The translations under genes were made by a program, and so were the position numbers. From Candidatus Avimuribaculum pullicola (GTDB lineage Bacteria; Bacteroidota; Bacteroidia; Bacteroidales; Muribaculaceae), in the NCBI GenBank assembly GCA_018716295.1, contig DVKC01000001.1, forward strand, positions 62,001-126,000: 64,000 nucleotides of DNA, written 5' to 3'. Below, piece after piece: positions 50,426-60,234 of the stretch (position 1 is the stretch's first letter; each line of letters opens with the position of its first letter). Below the pieces are notes generated by a model, which saw nothing but the letters and a program-made list of their open reading frames with translations, was not told the DNA's origin and did no database searches.

Positions 50426-51487
50426 TTAGAATGGGCGTATTCCCATTATCTCGCGCACTTCGCGCAGGGTCTTTGATGCGTTTTCGCGGGCTTTTTCGGC
50501 TCCCATGCGTACTACGCGGGCTAAATAGGCATCGTCGTTCTGTATGTCGATGATGCGCTCGCGTATTGGCGTTGTCACTTTCAGAATGTCTTCGGCAATC
50601 TCTTTCTTGAGGTCGCCGTAGCGTATCGAACAGTTGTTGTATGCATCGGTGAAGTATTGCACCTTGTCGGGCGTGGAAACGATTTTGAGCAAGGTGAACA
50701 GGTTCTGCACAGCCTCGCACATTGGCGAATTGGGTTCTTTGGGCCCTTCATCGGTGACAGCCCGCATCACTTTCTTTCGCAGGGTCTTGGGGTCGTCGAG
50801 CAGGTATATGCAATTGCCCTCCGATTTGCCCATTTTTCCCGAGCCGTCAAGTCCTGGCACTTTTATAGGTTCGCCGCCAAAATCGAAGTTGGTTGGTTCG
50901 GGGAAGTAATCGACGCCATAGAATGAGTTGAAGCGTCGGGCAAATCGCCGAGTCAATTCCAGGTGCTGTTCTTGGTCTTTGCCGACAGGCACTTTTGTGG
51001 CTTTTTGTATGAGAATGTCAACAGCCATGAGGGTCGGGTAGGTGAGCAGCCCGGCGTTGACGCGCTTGTTGGTGTTTGCGCCGATTATTTCTTGTTCGAT
51101 GTTGTCGCTGTCAGAGGTTATGCCGAGCATCTTGCGAGCCTTGTCCTTGAACGATGCGGTGCGCATCAGTTCACCTATGCCCACGTGCATATTCAGCAAC
51201 AAGTACATTTCGGGGATTTCGGGCACATCGCTTTGCACAAACAGGGTCGATTTTTCGGGGTCGAGGCCGGCGGCAAGGTATTCGGCGAGTATGCTCTTGA
51301 CGTTTTGGTGCAATTCGTTGGGATTGGGTGCGGTGGTGAGTGCGTGCAGGTCGGCGATGAAGAAGTAATTGATATACTTGCTTTCGGGGTCGTTCTGCAT
51401 TCTCACGAACTTGCTAAGTGCGCCGTAGTAGTTGCCAAGGTGCAACTGCCCGGTGGCGCGTATTCCGCTTAAAACAATTTCTTTCAT
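50426..51487 (-). CDS. trpS: Tryptophan-tRNA ligase
   Basis: 353 aa class I aminoacyl-tRNA synthetase. HIGH-like motif HLGNYYGALS (residues ~16-25), GKMGKSEGNCIYLLDD for KMSKS (~200), and TrpRS segments LLTYPTLMAVDILI and VGKDQEQHLELTRRFARRFN. ATG 51487 is chosen (family N-terminus KEIVLSGIRATGQ); the in-frame Met at 51517 adds ten residues not expected. A near-consensus promoter lies at 51515-51546. Confidence 0.96.
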   Translation of the reverse strand: MKEIVLSGIRATGQLHLGNYYGALSKFVRMQNDPESKYINYFFIADLHALTTAPNPNELHQNVKSILAEYLAAGLDPEKSTLFVQSDVPEIPEMYLLLNMHVGIGELMRTASFKDKARKMLGITSDSDNIEQEIIGANTNKRVNAGLLTYPTLMAVDILIQKATKVPVGKDQEQHLELTRRFARRFNSFYGVDYFPEPTNFDFGGEPIKVPGLDGSGKMGKSEGNCIYLLDDPKTLRKKVMRAVTDEGPKEPNSPMCEAVQNLFTLLKIVSTPDKVQYFTDAYNNCSIRYGDLKKEIAEDILKVTTPIRERIIDIQNDDAYLARVVRMGAEKARENASKTLREVREIMGIRPF

Positions 51488-51514
51488 AATTAAGCTATCT
51501 CTTGCATTTTTGTG

Positions 51515-51546
51515 CAAAGTTACACAAATGGCATGTAATATTCAAG
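51515..51546 (-). promoter_or_regulatory. Promoter of trpS
   Basis: Minus strand TAACTTTG (51522-51515) with CTTG (51546-51543) 20 nt upstream. Its place inside the longer alternative frame supports the ATG 51487 start. Confidence 0.5.
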
Positions 51547-51590
51547 CCCTATTGCAAGTAGCTTGCCGTTGTGGTTATGCCGTGGCGCGT

Positions 51591-51908
51591 TTATTTGTCG
51601 AAAGGGTATTTACGCTTGGGGTTGCGGGGGAACCAGCCTTTGCGGACACGTTCTTGCTGCTCGAATATTTCGAGTATGCTCCAAAATGATGAGAATGCTG
51701 TGACACCGAGCAGTGCTGATAATAGCACATTGCCCACCCACACCGACAAGGCTATGCAAGCAAGTCCCAAAAGCAAGAACCACCACCAACATGCTGTCCC
51801 GAAGTGGTATTCGCATTTTATGACTATCGGGTGGAACATGCCTATAATGAGGAATGTGCACAAGCCTATTGCCAGGCCAAGTAGATTGTTGTCGCTGAGA
51901 AAATCCAT
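51591..51908 (-). CDS. DUF4491 family membrane protein
   Basis: 105 aa matching DUF4491, a Bacteroidales family of small membrane proteins: LAIGLCTFLIIGMFHPIVIKCEYHFGTACWW, ACIALSVWVGNVLLSALLGV, and the conserved end FWSILEIFEQQERVRKGWFPRNPKRKY. Three predicted membrane segments and a basic cytoplasmic tail. Function unknown. Confidence 0.88.
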   Translation of the reverse strand: MDFLSDNNLLGLAIGLCTFLIIGMFHPIVIKCEYHFGTACWWWFLLLGLACIALSVWVGNVLLSALLGVTAFSSFWSILEIFEQQERVRKGWFPRNPKRKYPFDK

Positions 51909-51992
51909 AATGTGTAGTGTGTTATTTAGCTTCTTGCATGCTGAAGCAGGGCAAAGGTAGGCAATATGCGTGGTTTGTGCAACATGCGGCGG

Positions 51993-54653
51993 CTACAGTT
52001 TGACCACCTTTGAAAGGGCGTTGAGCAGCAGCGGACGGTTGATTGGCTTGGGCAAATATTCGTTGCAACCGGCATCGATGGCTTTGGCACTGTCGGTGTC
52101 GAATGTGTTGGCAGTCACGGCGATGATTGGCAATGTGGTATTGAATTTGCGTATTTCGCGTGTTGCAGTCAATCCGTCCATCACGGGCATCACGATGTCC
52201 ATCAGCACCACGTCGAATTTCTCTTGTTTCACCATGTTGACGCATTCTTGCCCGTTGGTGGCGTGGAATGTGTTGCAGAAACCGAGTATTTTCTTGATGA
52301 GCAGGTAATTGTTGTTATTGTCTTCGGCAACAAGTACGCGCAACCGGCGTTCCTCCATGCTGTCGGTCTTAGGCAATTCCTTGGGTTTCTCCACAGCCAT
52401 TAGCTTAGGCTCTTCGGTGGCAGGCATGAGTTCGATTTCGGCGGTGGTAGGAATCCAGGCATAGAATGTGGAGCCGGCAAACTTCTTGGAAGTGAAGCCT
52501 ATCTTGCCCTGGCACTGGTTGATAATCGCCTTGCATATCGACAGTCCCAATCCGTTGCCTTGGGCAAAGTTGTCTAATTTCTCGAAACGCCCGAATACGC
52601 GGTCTTGTTTTTCTTCGGCGATGCCTATGCCAGTGTCTTGCACATAGATGTAAAGCCCGCCATCACGGTAGTCGAAGCCTATCTTCACGTAGCCTTCTTG
52701 GGTGTATTTGATGGCGTTTGTGACAAAATTGATCCACACTTGCATTATGCGTTCGCGGTCGATGTTGCACACGCACGAGCGATACCGTTTGTCGCATATA
52801 ATCCTTACGTTGGAGTTCGGGTTGTTGTGTGCGGCAATTGTGGTAATGTCGTCGAGCATGTCGGTTATTTCGGTTCGAGCCGTGTATATCTCGGCTACGC
52901 CAGCATCGATTTTCGACAAGTACAGAATGTCGTTGATGAGGCGCAACAGCAGTTCGTTGTTGTCGTTGATGATTCTGATGTATTCGGCCATCTCTTCCTT
53001 GTCGGAGGTTTCTTGCAACAGTTGCGAGAAGCCTACTATGGCATTGAGCGGAGTGCGTATTTCGTGGCTCATGTTGGCAAGGAATGCCGATTTCAGGCGG
53101 TCGCTTTGTTCGGCGCGTTCCTTGGCTTTTACGAGTGCGATATTGGTTTGTTGCAGCTCTGAGATATCGGACGACAAGCCTACGATTATGCGGCGGCCGT
53201 CGGGCATGGTGAACGATGTCTTCTGTGTGCGCCAGTAGTACGTTCCGTCGTCTTCGGGCGATGGGGCTTCGGTGCTTAATACTGGAATTGGCGAACGCAA
53301 CGCTTCGCAGTCTGATTCATAGAATTTCTTGGCGCGTTCGTTGGATATGAGTTCAAAGTCGTTGTGGCCGATAATCTCTTCTGATGATTGGTGCATCAGC
53401 TCACAGAATAGCTTGTTGACCCATATATAGCGGTGTTCGTTGCCGGCATCTTTGACGAAAATTGACAATGGGGCATTGTCGATGATGTGTTGCAGCAGGT
53501 TGGTGGTTTCCACCACTTTGCTCTCGGCTTTGTCGAGGGCATTCTGGATGCCCAGCATGTCGGAAATGTCGGTGACGTGCAGTATCGCTCCACGGCAATT
53601 TCCATCTTTCCCGATGATTGGTGTCGAGGTGATTTTTACGCTCTTGCCATCGCCAATCGACTTGATGCAAGTGTAGCTTTTGGCTTGTTTGATGGTGTTG
53701 GCGGTCAATTGCATGCATTCGGCATCGGCGATTACTTTTTGCGCGTCGTCGTGTGTGGCAAACAGGTTGAAGCCCATGTCGCTTGAAGCGGCTTTTCGGG
53801 AAATGTTTTCCCATGCCACGTTCATCTGTTCGTCGATGTAAGCAATCATCGGCGGCATGTTGTCGAGTATGACGTTGCTTGTGGCTTCTTTCTCGGCCTG
53901 AGTTACGGGTTGCTGCGGTGCAATAGCTTCGTTTGTGTCGTGGATTGGTTCGGCATGACTCGTTTCATTAGCCACTTCGCATTGAGCTTGCGCTTCTTGC
54001 ATGGTGGCAGTGGTGGCTTGTGGTGTGTCTTTTATGGTTGCCACCACATCGGTTATGCTGCCATTGCGCTCTACAGGCACCATGTCAAATTCGATTTCTT
54101 GCAGTTCTCCATTGTCACCGTTGCGGCGTACCCTGACCGATGCTTGCACCTCTTCGCCCGACTCAATCAAATCGAGGTAATTGAGAAAGGCAGGGAAGTC
54201 TTCGGGTACGATTAGGCGGCGCATTTCGGCAATGCGGTAACCGTCGATTTCGTTCATTCCCCACACGTTGTAGAATCGTCGAGATGCCGACTCATACCTC
54301 CAGGCTTGTATGCCCGAAGCCCGCAGTGATGCGAGTATGCGGCTATTGTCGATTTCGCACTGCTCGGCATTGCGCAGTATGCTGGCATTGCGGCGTTTGT
54401 AGGCCGTCATGCGCATTGCTATGAACACAGCCGCGCCTATTGCTATGAGTGCAGCTGCACATGACGTGCACAGCCATACGGTGGTGGCGGTGCTGCTGCT
54501 CGTCGAGTGTGTGTTGCTGGCTTGTTCGGCAGCAAAGAGGCTCAGTGCCATGGGCATAAGAATGAGCAACAATACAAGAACCCTAAGTGTCTTGTTGCTG
54601 CACAGGCACATTACACCCCTGACCAAGGCATACGTGTTCCACCCTTTCTTCAT
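51993..54653 (-). CDS. Hybrid sensor histidine kinase / response regulator with PAS domains
   Basis: 886 aa. Two N-terminal membrane segments (~23-42 and ~55-84) with only a short loop between, so sensing is probably membrane-proximal or cytoplasmic. Three PAS-type domains follow (~105-215, ~265-375, ~385-500; NAPLSIFVKDAGNEHRYIW). The kinase core has SAFLANMSHEIRTPLNAIVGFSQLL (H-box) and GIGIAEEKQDRVFGRFEKLD...GNGLGLSICKAI. The C-terminal receiver (~768-886) has RVLVAEDNNNNYLL, phosphoacceptor Asp in DVVLMDIVMPVMDG and Lys in PKPINRPLL. No Hpt or DNA-binding output is fused, so an Hpt partner elsewhere is needed. A TATCTTTG -7-type box lies upstream (minus, 54733-54726). Confidence 0.92.
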   Translation of the reverse strand: MKKGWNTYALVRGVMCLCSNKTLRVLVLLLILMPMALSLFAAEQASNTHSTSSSTATTVWLCTSCAAALIAIGAAVFIAMRMTAYKRRNASILRNAEQCEIDNSRILASLRASGIQAWRYESASRRFYNVWGMNEIDGYRIAEMRRLIVPEDFPAFLNYLDLIESGEEVQASVRVRRNGDNGELQEIEFDMVPVERNGSITDVVATIKDTPQATTATMQEAQAQCEVANETSHAEPIHDTNEAIAPQQPVTQAEKEATSNVILDNMPPMIAYIDEQMNVAWENISRKAASSDMGFNLFATHDDAQKVIADAECMQLTANTIKQAKSYTCIKSIGDGKSVKITSTPIIGKDGNCRGAILHVTDISDMLGIQNALDKAESKVVETTNLLQHIIDNAPLSIFVKDAGNEHRYIWVNKLFCELMHQSSEEIIGHNDFELISNERAKKFYESDCEALRSPIPVLSTEAPSPEDDGTYYWRTQKTSFTMPDGRRIIVGLSSDISELQQTNIALVKAKERAEQSDRLKSAFLANMSHEIRTPLNAIVGFSQLLQETSDKEEMAEYIRIINDNNELLLRLINDILYLSKIDAGVAEIYTARTEITDMLDDITTIAAHNNPNSNVRIICDKRYRSCVCNIDRERIMQVWINFVTNAIKYTQEGYVKIGFDYRDGGLYIYVQDTGIGIAEEKQDRVFGRFEKLDNFAQGNGLGLSICKAIINQCQGKIGFTSKKFAGSTFYAWIPTTAEIELMPATEEPKLMAVEKPKELPKTDSMEERRLRVLVAEDNNNNYLLIKKILGFCNTFHATNGQECVNMVKQEKFDVVLMDIVMPVMDGLTATREIRKFNTTLPIIAVTANTFDTDSAKAIDAGCNEYLPKPINRPLLLNALSKVVKL

Positions 54654-54879
54654 GCTGCCAATAGTTTCCTAAGTAGTAAATTAGTAGTGCCACATTGCTT
54701 GTGGCATAAAAATTCTGTTTGTTGGCAAAGATAGGAATAATATTCAAGAGTTATGTCATCTAAATGTTAAAATATTCGCCAAGTATATGTTTGTTGGCAT
54801 GATGGTGCCTGTGTGAAGAGGTCGTTGGAGTGTTTGCAGGTGGTGCGTGCCACGTAGTTCCAGGCACTGTGATACAAAT

Positions 54880-54911
54880 AGAGCCGCCACGGGTAGTCCC
54901 GTAGCGGCTCT
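54880..54911 (-). terminator. Terminator of the first T9SS cargo gene
   Basis: AGAGCCGCCACGGG (54880-54893), TAGT loop, CCCGTAGCGGCTCT (54898-54911); one mismatch in 14. It lies 23 bp after the stop at 54934. Confidence 0.7.
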
Positions 54912-54933
54912 GTCGGTGTGTGATGTGGATAGT

Positions 54934-57537
54934 TTATTTGACAATGAATTTTATCACTTCGGTACCGGCGGCACTCTTGACGTTGGCAAAGTAGATGCCA
55001 GCGGCGAGGCCTGTCACGTCGTAGCTTACGGTGTCGGCATCGGCAGCCACTGTGGCTACTGCCGCGCCAGTGGCCGAGTAGATGGTGACACTCTCGATTT
55101 GCTTGCCTGTGATTGTGAGGGCTTCACTGGCAGGGTTGGGGTAGAGCTTCAGCGAGGTGTCGCCAACTTGCGAGGCACTGATGCCGCTCGACTCGCCGAA
55201 TATGCCACGGATGGTGGGTGTGCCTAAGCCTGTCTGCATATAGGCTATGTTGCCATCTATGGCATAGAGCATATCGTTGAGGCTTCCGTCGCAGATGATG
55301 CAGTAGTCGGCAAAGCCCACACATATCATGTAGTCGCCAGCAGGAAGTGTTGTGGCTTCGATTGGGTAGTCGATTTGCCCGATTTCCGAGCCTTGTTGTG
55401 CCGTGCCGGTATATACGACCTCGCCCAATTCGTAGTAGGCATATTCGCCGTAGTAGTCTTCGGCAATCATAGGCTCGCTGTCGCACTTGTAGATAGTCAA
55501 TGAGATTTCTTGCTCGAATACTTGTCCCCAGCCAATCGATATGCCAGTGATTACGTCATCGACCGACACATGTACTGGTATGCCGGCAACGATGCCCGTG
55601 CCGCTGGTCGAGCCGATAGAGTTGTCGCTGGTGTATTGGTCGTCGGCAGTGTTGTCGTAAGCAAGCACGTCGTCGGTGACGGTGATAGTTGTCGATGCGC
55701 TATTGTCGTCGGTGTTGCTATCTTGTTGTCCGTCGATGACGGCAGTGGCTGTGATGGTTGCCGTCTTGCCAGCCGCGATGCTTGTGAGCGGGAATGTCAC
55801 TTTCACCATTGCGTCGATGTCTGATTCGAGTTCGTCGAACGGAATGGTTGCTACTGTCGTGCCGTCAGCTGCAATCTCGATGTTGCCTGTAACGGTCATT
55901 GAACCACGGTTATTGATTGCCACGTAGGCATTTACTTCTGCGGTTTGCGCTGTGGGTACCATTGTGGGCGTGCCAGTTATTGCTGTTACCTCAAGGTCGT
56001 ATGCGTCAAGCTCGGTTATGCTCACGTTTTGCAGGATGAATGTGCCGTAAGGCTCGTCTTGCATGAATGCGAATTGGTAAACGCCCGATTCGTAGCACTT
56101 GTAGATAGCTTCGCCGTTGATAAATTCATAGCCCGAGTATTCAGAGGCTTCGAAAATCTTAGCGAACTCTTCTCCAGCTTTGGCAGCCAGAATGTAGTAG
56201 GTGTCGGGGTATTCTTGTCCCCATCCTGGGAGGATTTCGGAATACTCGCCAGCCATGTGGCCGAAAGTGATGCGGTAGGACTTACCGGCTTCGAGGTTGT
56301 AGCCTTGCGAGTAGAGCGGTTCGGTGTCGATGCAGGCCAGGCCTTCGTAGCTTGCCACGTAGCTCCAGCCGCCGTTACTGTTCCATTCCAGTGGTTGCTC
56401 GCCGTCGCTGAAGTCGGTGCTTGACGGCACGTCGGTGGTGCCGAAGTGGGTGGTTGAGGCAGTGGCACTGTTGTTGGTGGTGACAGCCTCTTCGGCGCTA
56501 CCGTCGGCAGGGGTGCATTCGGCGTTGACGGTGATTTCATACACGCCTTCAGCCGACATATCTATTGGCATTTCAAGCGTCACGGTAGCTGTTTCGCCAG
56601 CGGCAATCGGGGTGTTGAAGGTGTTGAGCGGGCTTACCTGTGTCGAGCCGTTGCACTCGGCCGACCATGAGAGCGAGAACGAACCTATGTTGCCGTCGCC
56701 AGCGTTGCCCACGGTGACTTCGATTTGTTCGCTGCTGGTAAGCTCGGGACTTGCTATCGGCGCTACGATGTCGGTAATGATGATGTCGGGGGTTGGGACG
56801 TAGGCAGCGTTGACAATGTTCACGTAGCTGACGAATGCTCCGAGTTGGTCGGCTTGTGAGCAGCCATGGATGGCAAAGTGATAGTCGCCGTCGGCTGGCA
56901 CTGTGAATTCGATCACGTCGGAGTAGATGTAACCGCCTTGGTAGTCGATGTATTCGGCAATCTTTTTCATTTGGCTGACATCGGTAGTCGTGCCATAGTA
57001 CACCTCGATGCTTTCATAGAAATAACTTGACGCACCGCCGAATTGCAGGCTGATATATGAGTCGCCCTCGACCATAGTCACAGGGCTGGCTGTAATCATG
57101 TAGTCGTCGCTGCCAATGGTGTTGTCGTCGGCGTTGTACCATAAGGCTGCAGCACCAAACCCGAACGATCCGTTGTCGTATTCCCAAGTGTAGCTGTCGT
57201 TGTTGGCATCGGTGATAACCCAGTTGTCGGTGAACGAGGCTTCGGTTGAGAAATCGCAGGTGAATGGCGCGGCTACTGGCGTGGAGCTGAACTCTGTAGC
57301 CATCGGGCGCACACTTTTGGTCTGAATTCCCTTTTTCAGACTCCTTGCCATTGCTTTTTGCTTGAGCGTGGTATTTGCATCGACAGCCTTGGCTTGTTTC
57401 TTGCCAAATTGGTTTTGCTGTTGGGCTTCTACGGGAGTCCTCATTTTGAACGTTTCGACGGGTGCCACTTGGTTGTAGGCATAGCTACTGGCGGCAAACA
57501 ACGTCGCACACATCAGGTAAGTAATAGTTCTTTTCAT
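54934..57537 (-). CDS. T9SS cargo protein with adhesin-like and CARDB-like repeats
   Basis: 867 aa with signal peptide (MKRTITYLMCATLFAASSYA). Residues ~85-245 resemble a cleaved-adhesin domain (FTCDFSTEASFTDNWVITDA; SYISLQFGGASSYFY; YHFAIHGCSQADQLGAF). ~250-370 and ~530-640 resemble CARDB/Ig-like modules, around a second adhesin-like block (~370-520). The last ~75 residues are a type IX secretion sorting domain: LKLYPNPASEALTITGK, VTIYSATGAAVATV, GLAAGIYFANVKS, VIKFIVK. It should be exported by T9SS and attached to the surface. ATG 57537 is used; the in-frame GTG at 57543 adds two residues. Paralogous to the neighbouring gene at 57828. Confidence 0.88.
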   Translation of the reverse strand: MKRTITYLMCATLFAASSYAYNQVAPVETFKMRTPVEAQQQNQFGKKQAKAVDANTTLKQKAMARSLKKGIQTKSVRPMATEFSSTPVAAPFTCDFSTEASFTDNWVITDANNDSYTWEYDNGSFGFGAAALWYNADDNTIGSDDYMITASPVTMVEGDSYISLQFGGASSYFYESIEVYYGTTTDVSQMKKIAEYIDYQGGYIYSDVIEFTVPADGDYHFAIHGCSQADQLGAFVSYVNIVNAAYVPTPDIIITDIVAPIASPELTSSEQIEVTVGNAGDGNIGSFSLSWSAECNGSTQVSPLNTFNTPIAAGETATVTLEMPIDMSAEGVYEITVNAECTPADGSAEEAVTTNNSATASTTHFGTTDVPSSTDFSDGEQPLEWNSNGGWSYVASYEGLACIDTEPLYSQGYNLEAGKSYRITFGHMAGEYSEILPGWGQEYPDTYYILAAKAGEEFAKIFEASEYSGYEFINGEAIYKCYESGVYQFAFMQDEPYGTFILQNVSITELDAYDLEVTAITGTPTMVPTAQTAEVNAYVAINNRGSMTVTGNIEIAADGTTVATIPFDELESDIDAMVKVTFPLTSIAAGKTATITATAVIDGQQDSNTDDNSASTTITVTDDVLAYDNTADDQYTSDNSIGSTSGTGIVAGIPVHVSVDDVITGISIGWGQVFEQEISLTIYKCDSEPMIAEDYYGEYAYYELGEVVYTGTAQQGSEIGQIDYPIEATTLPAGDYMICVGFADYCIICDGSLNDMLYAIDGNIAYMQTGLGTPTIRGIFGESSGISASQVGDTSLKLYPNPASEALTITGKQIESVTIYSATGAAVATVAADADTVSYDVTGLAAGIYFANVKSAAGTEVIKFIVK

Positions 57538-57573
57538 AGACACATTTTTTTGTTAAATTGGTAATAACAGTTG

Positions 57574-57604
57574 CAAATGTACATATAAAATTGGCAGATG
57601 CAAA
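57574..57604 (-). promoter_or_regulatory. Promoter of the first T9SS cargo gene
   Basis: Minus strand TTTG (57604-57601) and TACATTTG (57581-57574), 19 nt apart; perfect consensus, 37 bp upstream of the ATG. Confidence 0.65.
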
Positions 57605-57680
57605 CATTTTGTAATATTTTTTCATTAGCGTGTCAAAAAATAAAATTCCCCTGTAGCGAAAGTGGGTGAGTGAAAACAAT

Positions 57681-57729
57681 TCTGGCGCACTGCGTGGCAC
57701 GTCGGGTGGTGCCTACGCTTTGCGCCAGA
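57681..57729 (-). terminator. Terminator of the second T9SS cargo gene (twin hairpin 1)
   Basis: TCTGGCGCA (57681-57689) pairs with TGCGCCAGA (57721-57729) around an inner stem GGCAC/GTGCC; on the minus strand followed by ATTGTTTTC. Its outer sequence closely matches the hairpin at 60161-60207. Confidence 0.7.
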
Positions 57730-57827
57730 GTTTTACAGTTTCGTGCTGGTGGCGGGTGTTATGGGCGGTGATTGCCCGTTATGGCCTGTTGGCTGCCACC
57801 AGCGGCTTTGCCACTTCAGGGTGTGTT

Positions 57828-60010
57828 TTACTTGACCATGAATTTAATTACTTGGCTGCCTGTCGAGGTGTAGATGCGTGCGAAATATACACCCGACGGG
57901 AGTCCCGAAACATTGTAGCGGGCTTCGCTGCCAGTGGCGTTGATGTTGCCCACTAACGCGCCAGAGGTCGAGTATATGTTCACTGCTTCGATTTCCTGGC
58001 CGGCGGCACTGATTACTACCACGTTGCTTGCCGGGTTGGGATAAAGCTTGAGTGTTGCCGAGCTGGTTACGTCGTCGATGCCCGATGTGGGCTTGGTTAT
58101 TTTTATGTCGTCAACCATGAAGATGAACACGTCTTGCGACACACAGTGTATTGCCACGTAAACATCTTGTCCTGCATAGTCGCTCAAATCCACTGTAACC
58201 TCTTCCCAATCATCGGCTGGTGCTTCGCCCGATGCAACCATGGTGAAACTGCTCGGATCGTCGTCGGTGGTGGAGATGCACACTTCGTATTCTTCAAGCC
58301 CATACATGTCGGAGTAACTTTTTACTTGCATCGACATTGATGCTCCTGCCGAAGGCATTTTCAACAATGGCGAGATGAGCCAGTCGTCATTGACACCTGC
58401 CGTGGAGGCAAACGAAGCACCGAAGCGTTCCCCGTTGTATGCAGTCATTGTGCTGGTTACTTCTGGCGTGGTTTTAGCCGGGTTGAATGCCATGAAGGCG
58501 AATGTAATGTTGTCGGGGACAGGGAAGCTGACACCTTGCATGGTGTAAACTTGAGCACCATCGCCATCCACGGTCTTCCATGCCGGGTTGAAGTTTTCGG
58601 TAGCGAAGTCGGCGCAGCCCTCAAAGTCCATCACGTATGGGTCGAGGGGTTCGATGCTGGTTACAGTGACTTGACTGCTGTTGTTGTCGGGGTTCTCGTC
58701 GCCGTCGATTGTTGCCGTGGCCACTATGGTGTAGTCGCCAGGAACCGACATATCGTATTCAAACGTGTAGTCGGCCGAAGTGTAGGAGGCGAGTTCCACC
58801 GTTTGTGCTTCGATGGCATTGCCGTTGACAGTCACTTCAAGGCTACCCAATGCCGTTTCCGAACCATTGTTTGTCACGCGCACTGTTATCGGTTGGTTGG
58901 CAGCGAACAGGCCTTCGCCTGATGGTGAAATGATGCCGTCAACAATCAAGTCGCATGCTATAGGTTCGCCTTCGCCTAAGATGGCGCGGATTGCCGCAGA
59001 GCCAAGTCCTGTCATTGACTGATCTATGGCGTAGCCGTCGTTAACCAAGAAGAGATATCCTGGTGCCACAAAGTCGGTCACAAGGTTGTAGCCGCTCAGG
59101 CCTACGCACAGCATGTAGTCGCCGGCAACGAGGGCGCGAGGTGGTATTTCATAATCAGTCTGCCCGGTTTCGGTGCCTTGCTGTGCCGTGGTTGACAATA
59201 TCTGATTGCCCAATCGATAGTTGATGTAGCCGTCGCCGTATAAATCTTCGGTGACATCGGGGTCGTATTTATATACAGCCAGGGTTATTTCCTGGTTTTT
59301 TGTAGCTCCCCAGCCTACCGAGATGCCAGTGAGCGCGTCATCGTTGGTGATGTGGATAGGAATAGCTGCCACGAAATTGTAGTTCTCATCGCCGACACCG
59401 ATGACGTGGTTGCCGTTATACATGTCGGGTGTCGTATGGTCGTAGGCAAGCACGGTTTCGGTAACTTCGATTGATGCCGTGGCAGTGTTATCGGCGGTGT
59501 TGCCATCGGTCTGGCCGGTTATGGTCACTTCCATTTTGATGTCAACGTTGCCAGTCTGTGTTGTGCCGAGGCCGAAAGTTACGGGAATATCGGCTGTCGC
59601 ATCAGGGGCAATGGTTGGTACATCGATTGTTGCGACTTCTGTGCCACTTACAGTCACGGTTATCGAGCCGCTGCAGCTTTCTAAGCCTTGGTTCTTTATT
59701 GTTGCCGTGGCTTCCAGTCTTGTGATATTGGCAGCATAGTGGGTAGCCCCGAAATGGCTGTCAATGCCAAGTCGTAATCATACTTTTCGGTCGTTGAAAT
59801 CATGGAATTGCTTGTATCCATGTTTGGTGCCGTCGTGGTGCTGATGTTGTCATTAACTCTGACAAATTTTGTCATCATGGTCGGGTGGTTGCCTTTTGCA
59901 TGGATTGTTCCAGTAGCTGGTTGTTCAGCCTTCAACATTGTGTTCCCCGAGGCTTGCGCACCTGCTGCGACGAGGGTTGCACATGTCAATAAAGAAATTA
60001 AACGGTTCAT
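57828..60010 (-). pseudogene. Second T9SS cargo protein gene, split by a 1-nt frameshift
   Basis: Two frames together match one cargo protein of about 727 aa. The 5' part (60010-59696) has a signal peptide (MNRLISLLTCATLVAAGAQA) and reaches DLALTAISGLPTMLPISQ, then goes out of frame and stops. The 3' part (open from upstream of 59657 to 57828) continues in the other frame with ITRLEATATIKNQGLESCSG, CARDB-like modules, a cleaved-adhesin-like domain (ADFATENFNPAWKTVDGDG) and a sorting domain (LKLYPNPASNVVVISA; GLPSGVYFARIYT; VIKFMVK). The paralogue reads VTAITGTPTMVPTAQTAEVN across the join, which places a missing base at about 59717-59730. It may be a true mutation, programmed shift or sequencing error. 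Confidence 0.8.
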
Positions 60011-60059
60011 TTTAAATTTGTTTTGGACATTAACTTTGTATATTAACTTAGTGTGGTTA

Positions 60060-60089
60060 CAAAATTATGTATTAATTCGATAAATCAAA
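60060..60089 (-). promoter_or_regulatory. Promoter of the frameshifted T9SS cargo gene
   Basis: Minus strand TTTG (60089-60086) and TAATTTTG (60067-60060), 18 nt apart, 50 bp upstream of the ATG at 60010. Confidence 0.55.
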
Positions 60090-60160
60090 AGCATTTCTTG
60101 CGTGGTATTATGGATTTCGGCGTGATGTGATGCCGTTAAGATTGTGTGATAAAAAGCAAT

Positions 60161-60207
60161 TCCGGCGCAGTGCGTGGCAATTGGTGATGCCTGTGCTCTG
60201 CGCCGGA
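60161..60207 (-). terminator. Intrinsic terminator of proS (twin hairpin 2)
   Basis: TCCGGCGCAG (60161-60170) pairs with CTGCGCCGGA (60198-60207); on the minus strand followed by ATTGCTTTTTATC, 28 bp after the proS stop. Shares AATTCYGGCGCASTGCGTGG with the hairpin at 57681. Confidence 0.8.
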
Positions 60208-60234
60208 GGTATATTTGTCGGTATTGTTTCAACA

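Noticed and set aside
50188-50553. 121-codon plus-strand frame over the trpS 3' end
   Set aside because: It reads through three hairpins and into the antisense of trpS; Arg/Cys-rich and without motif.
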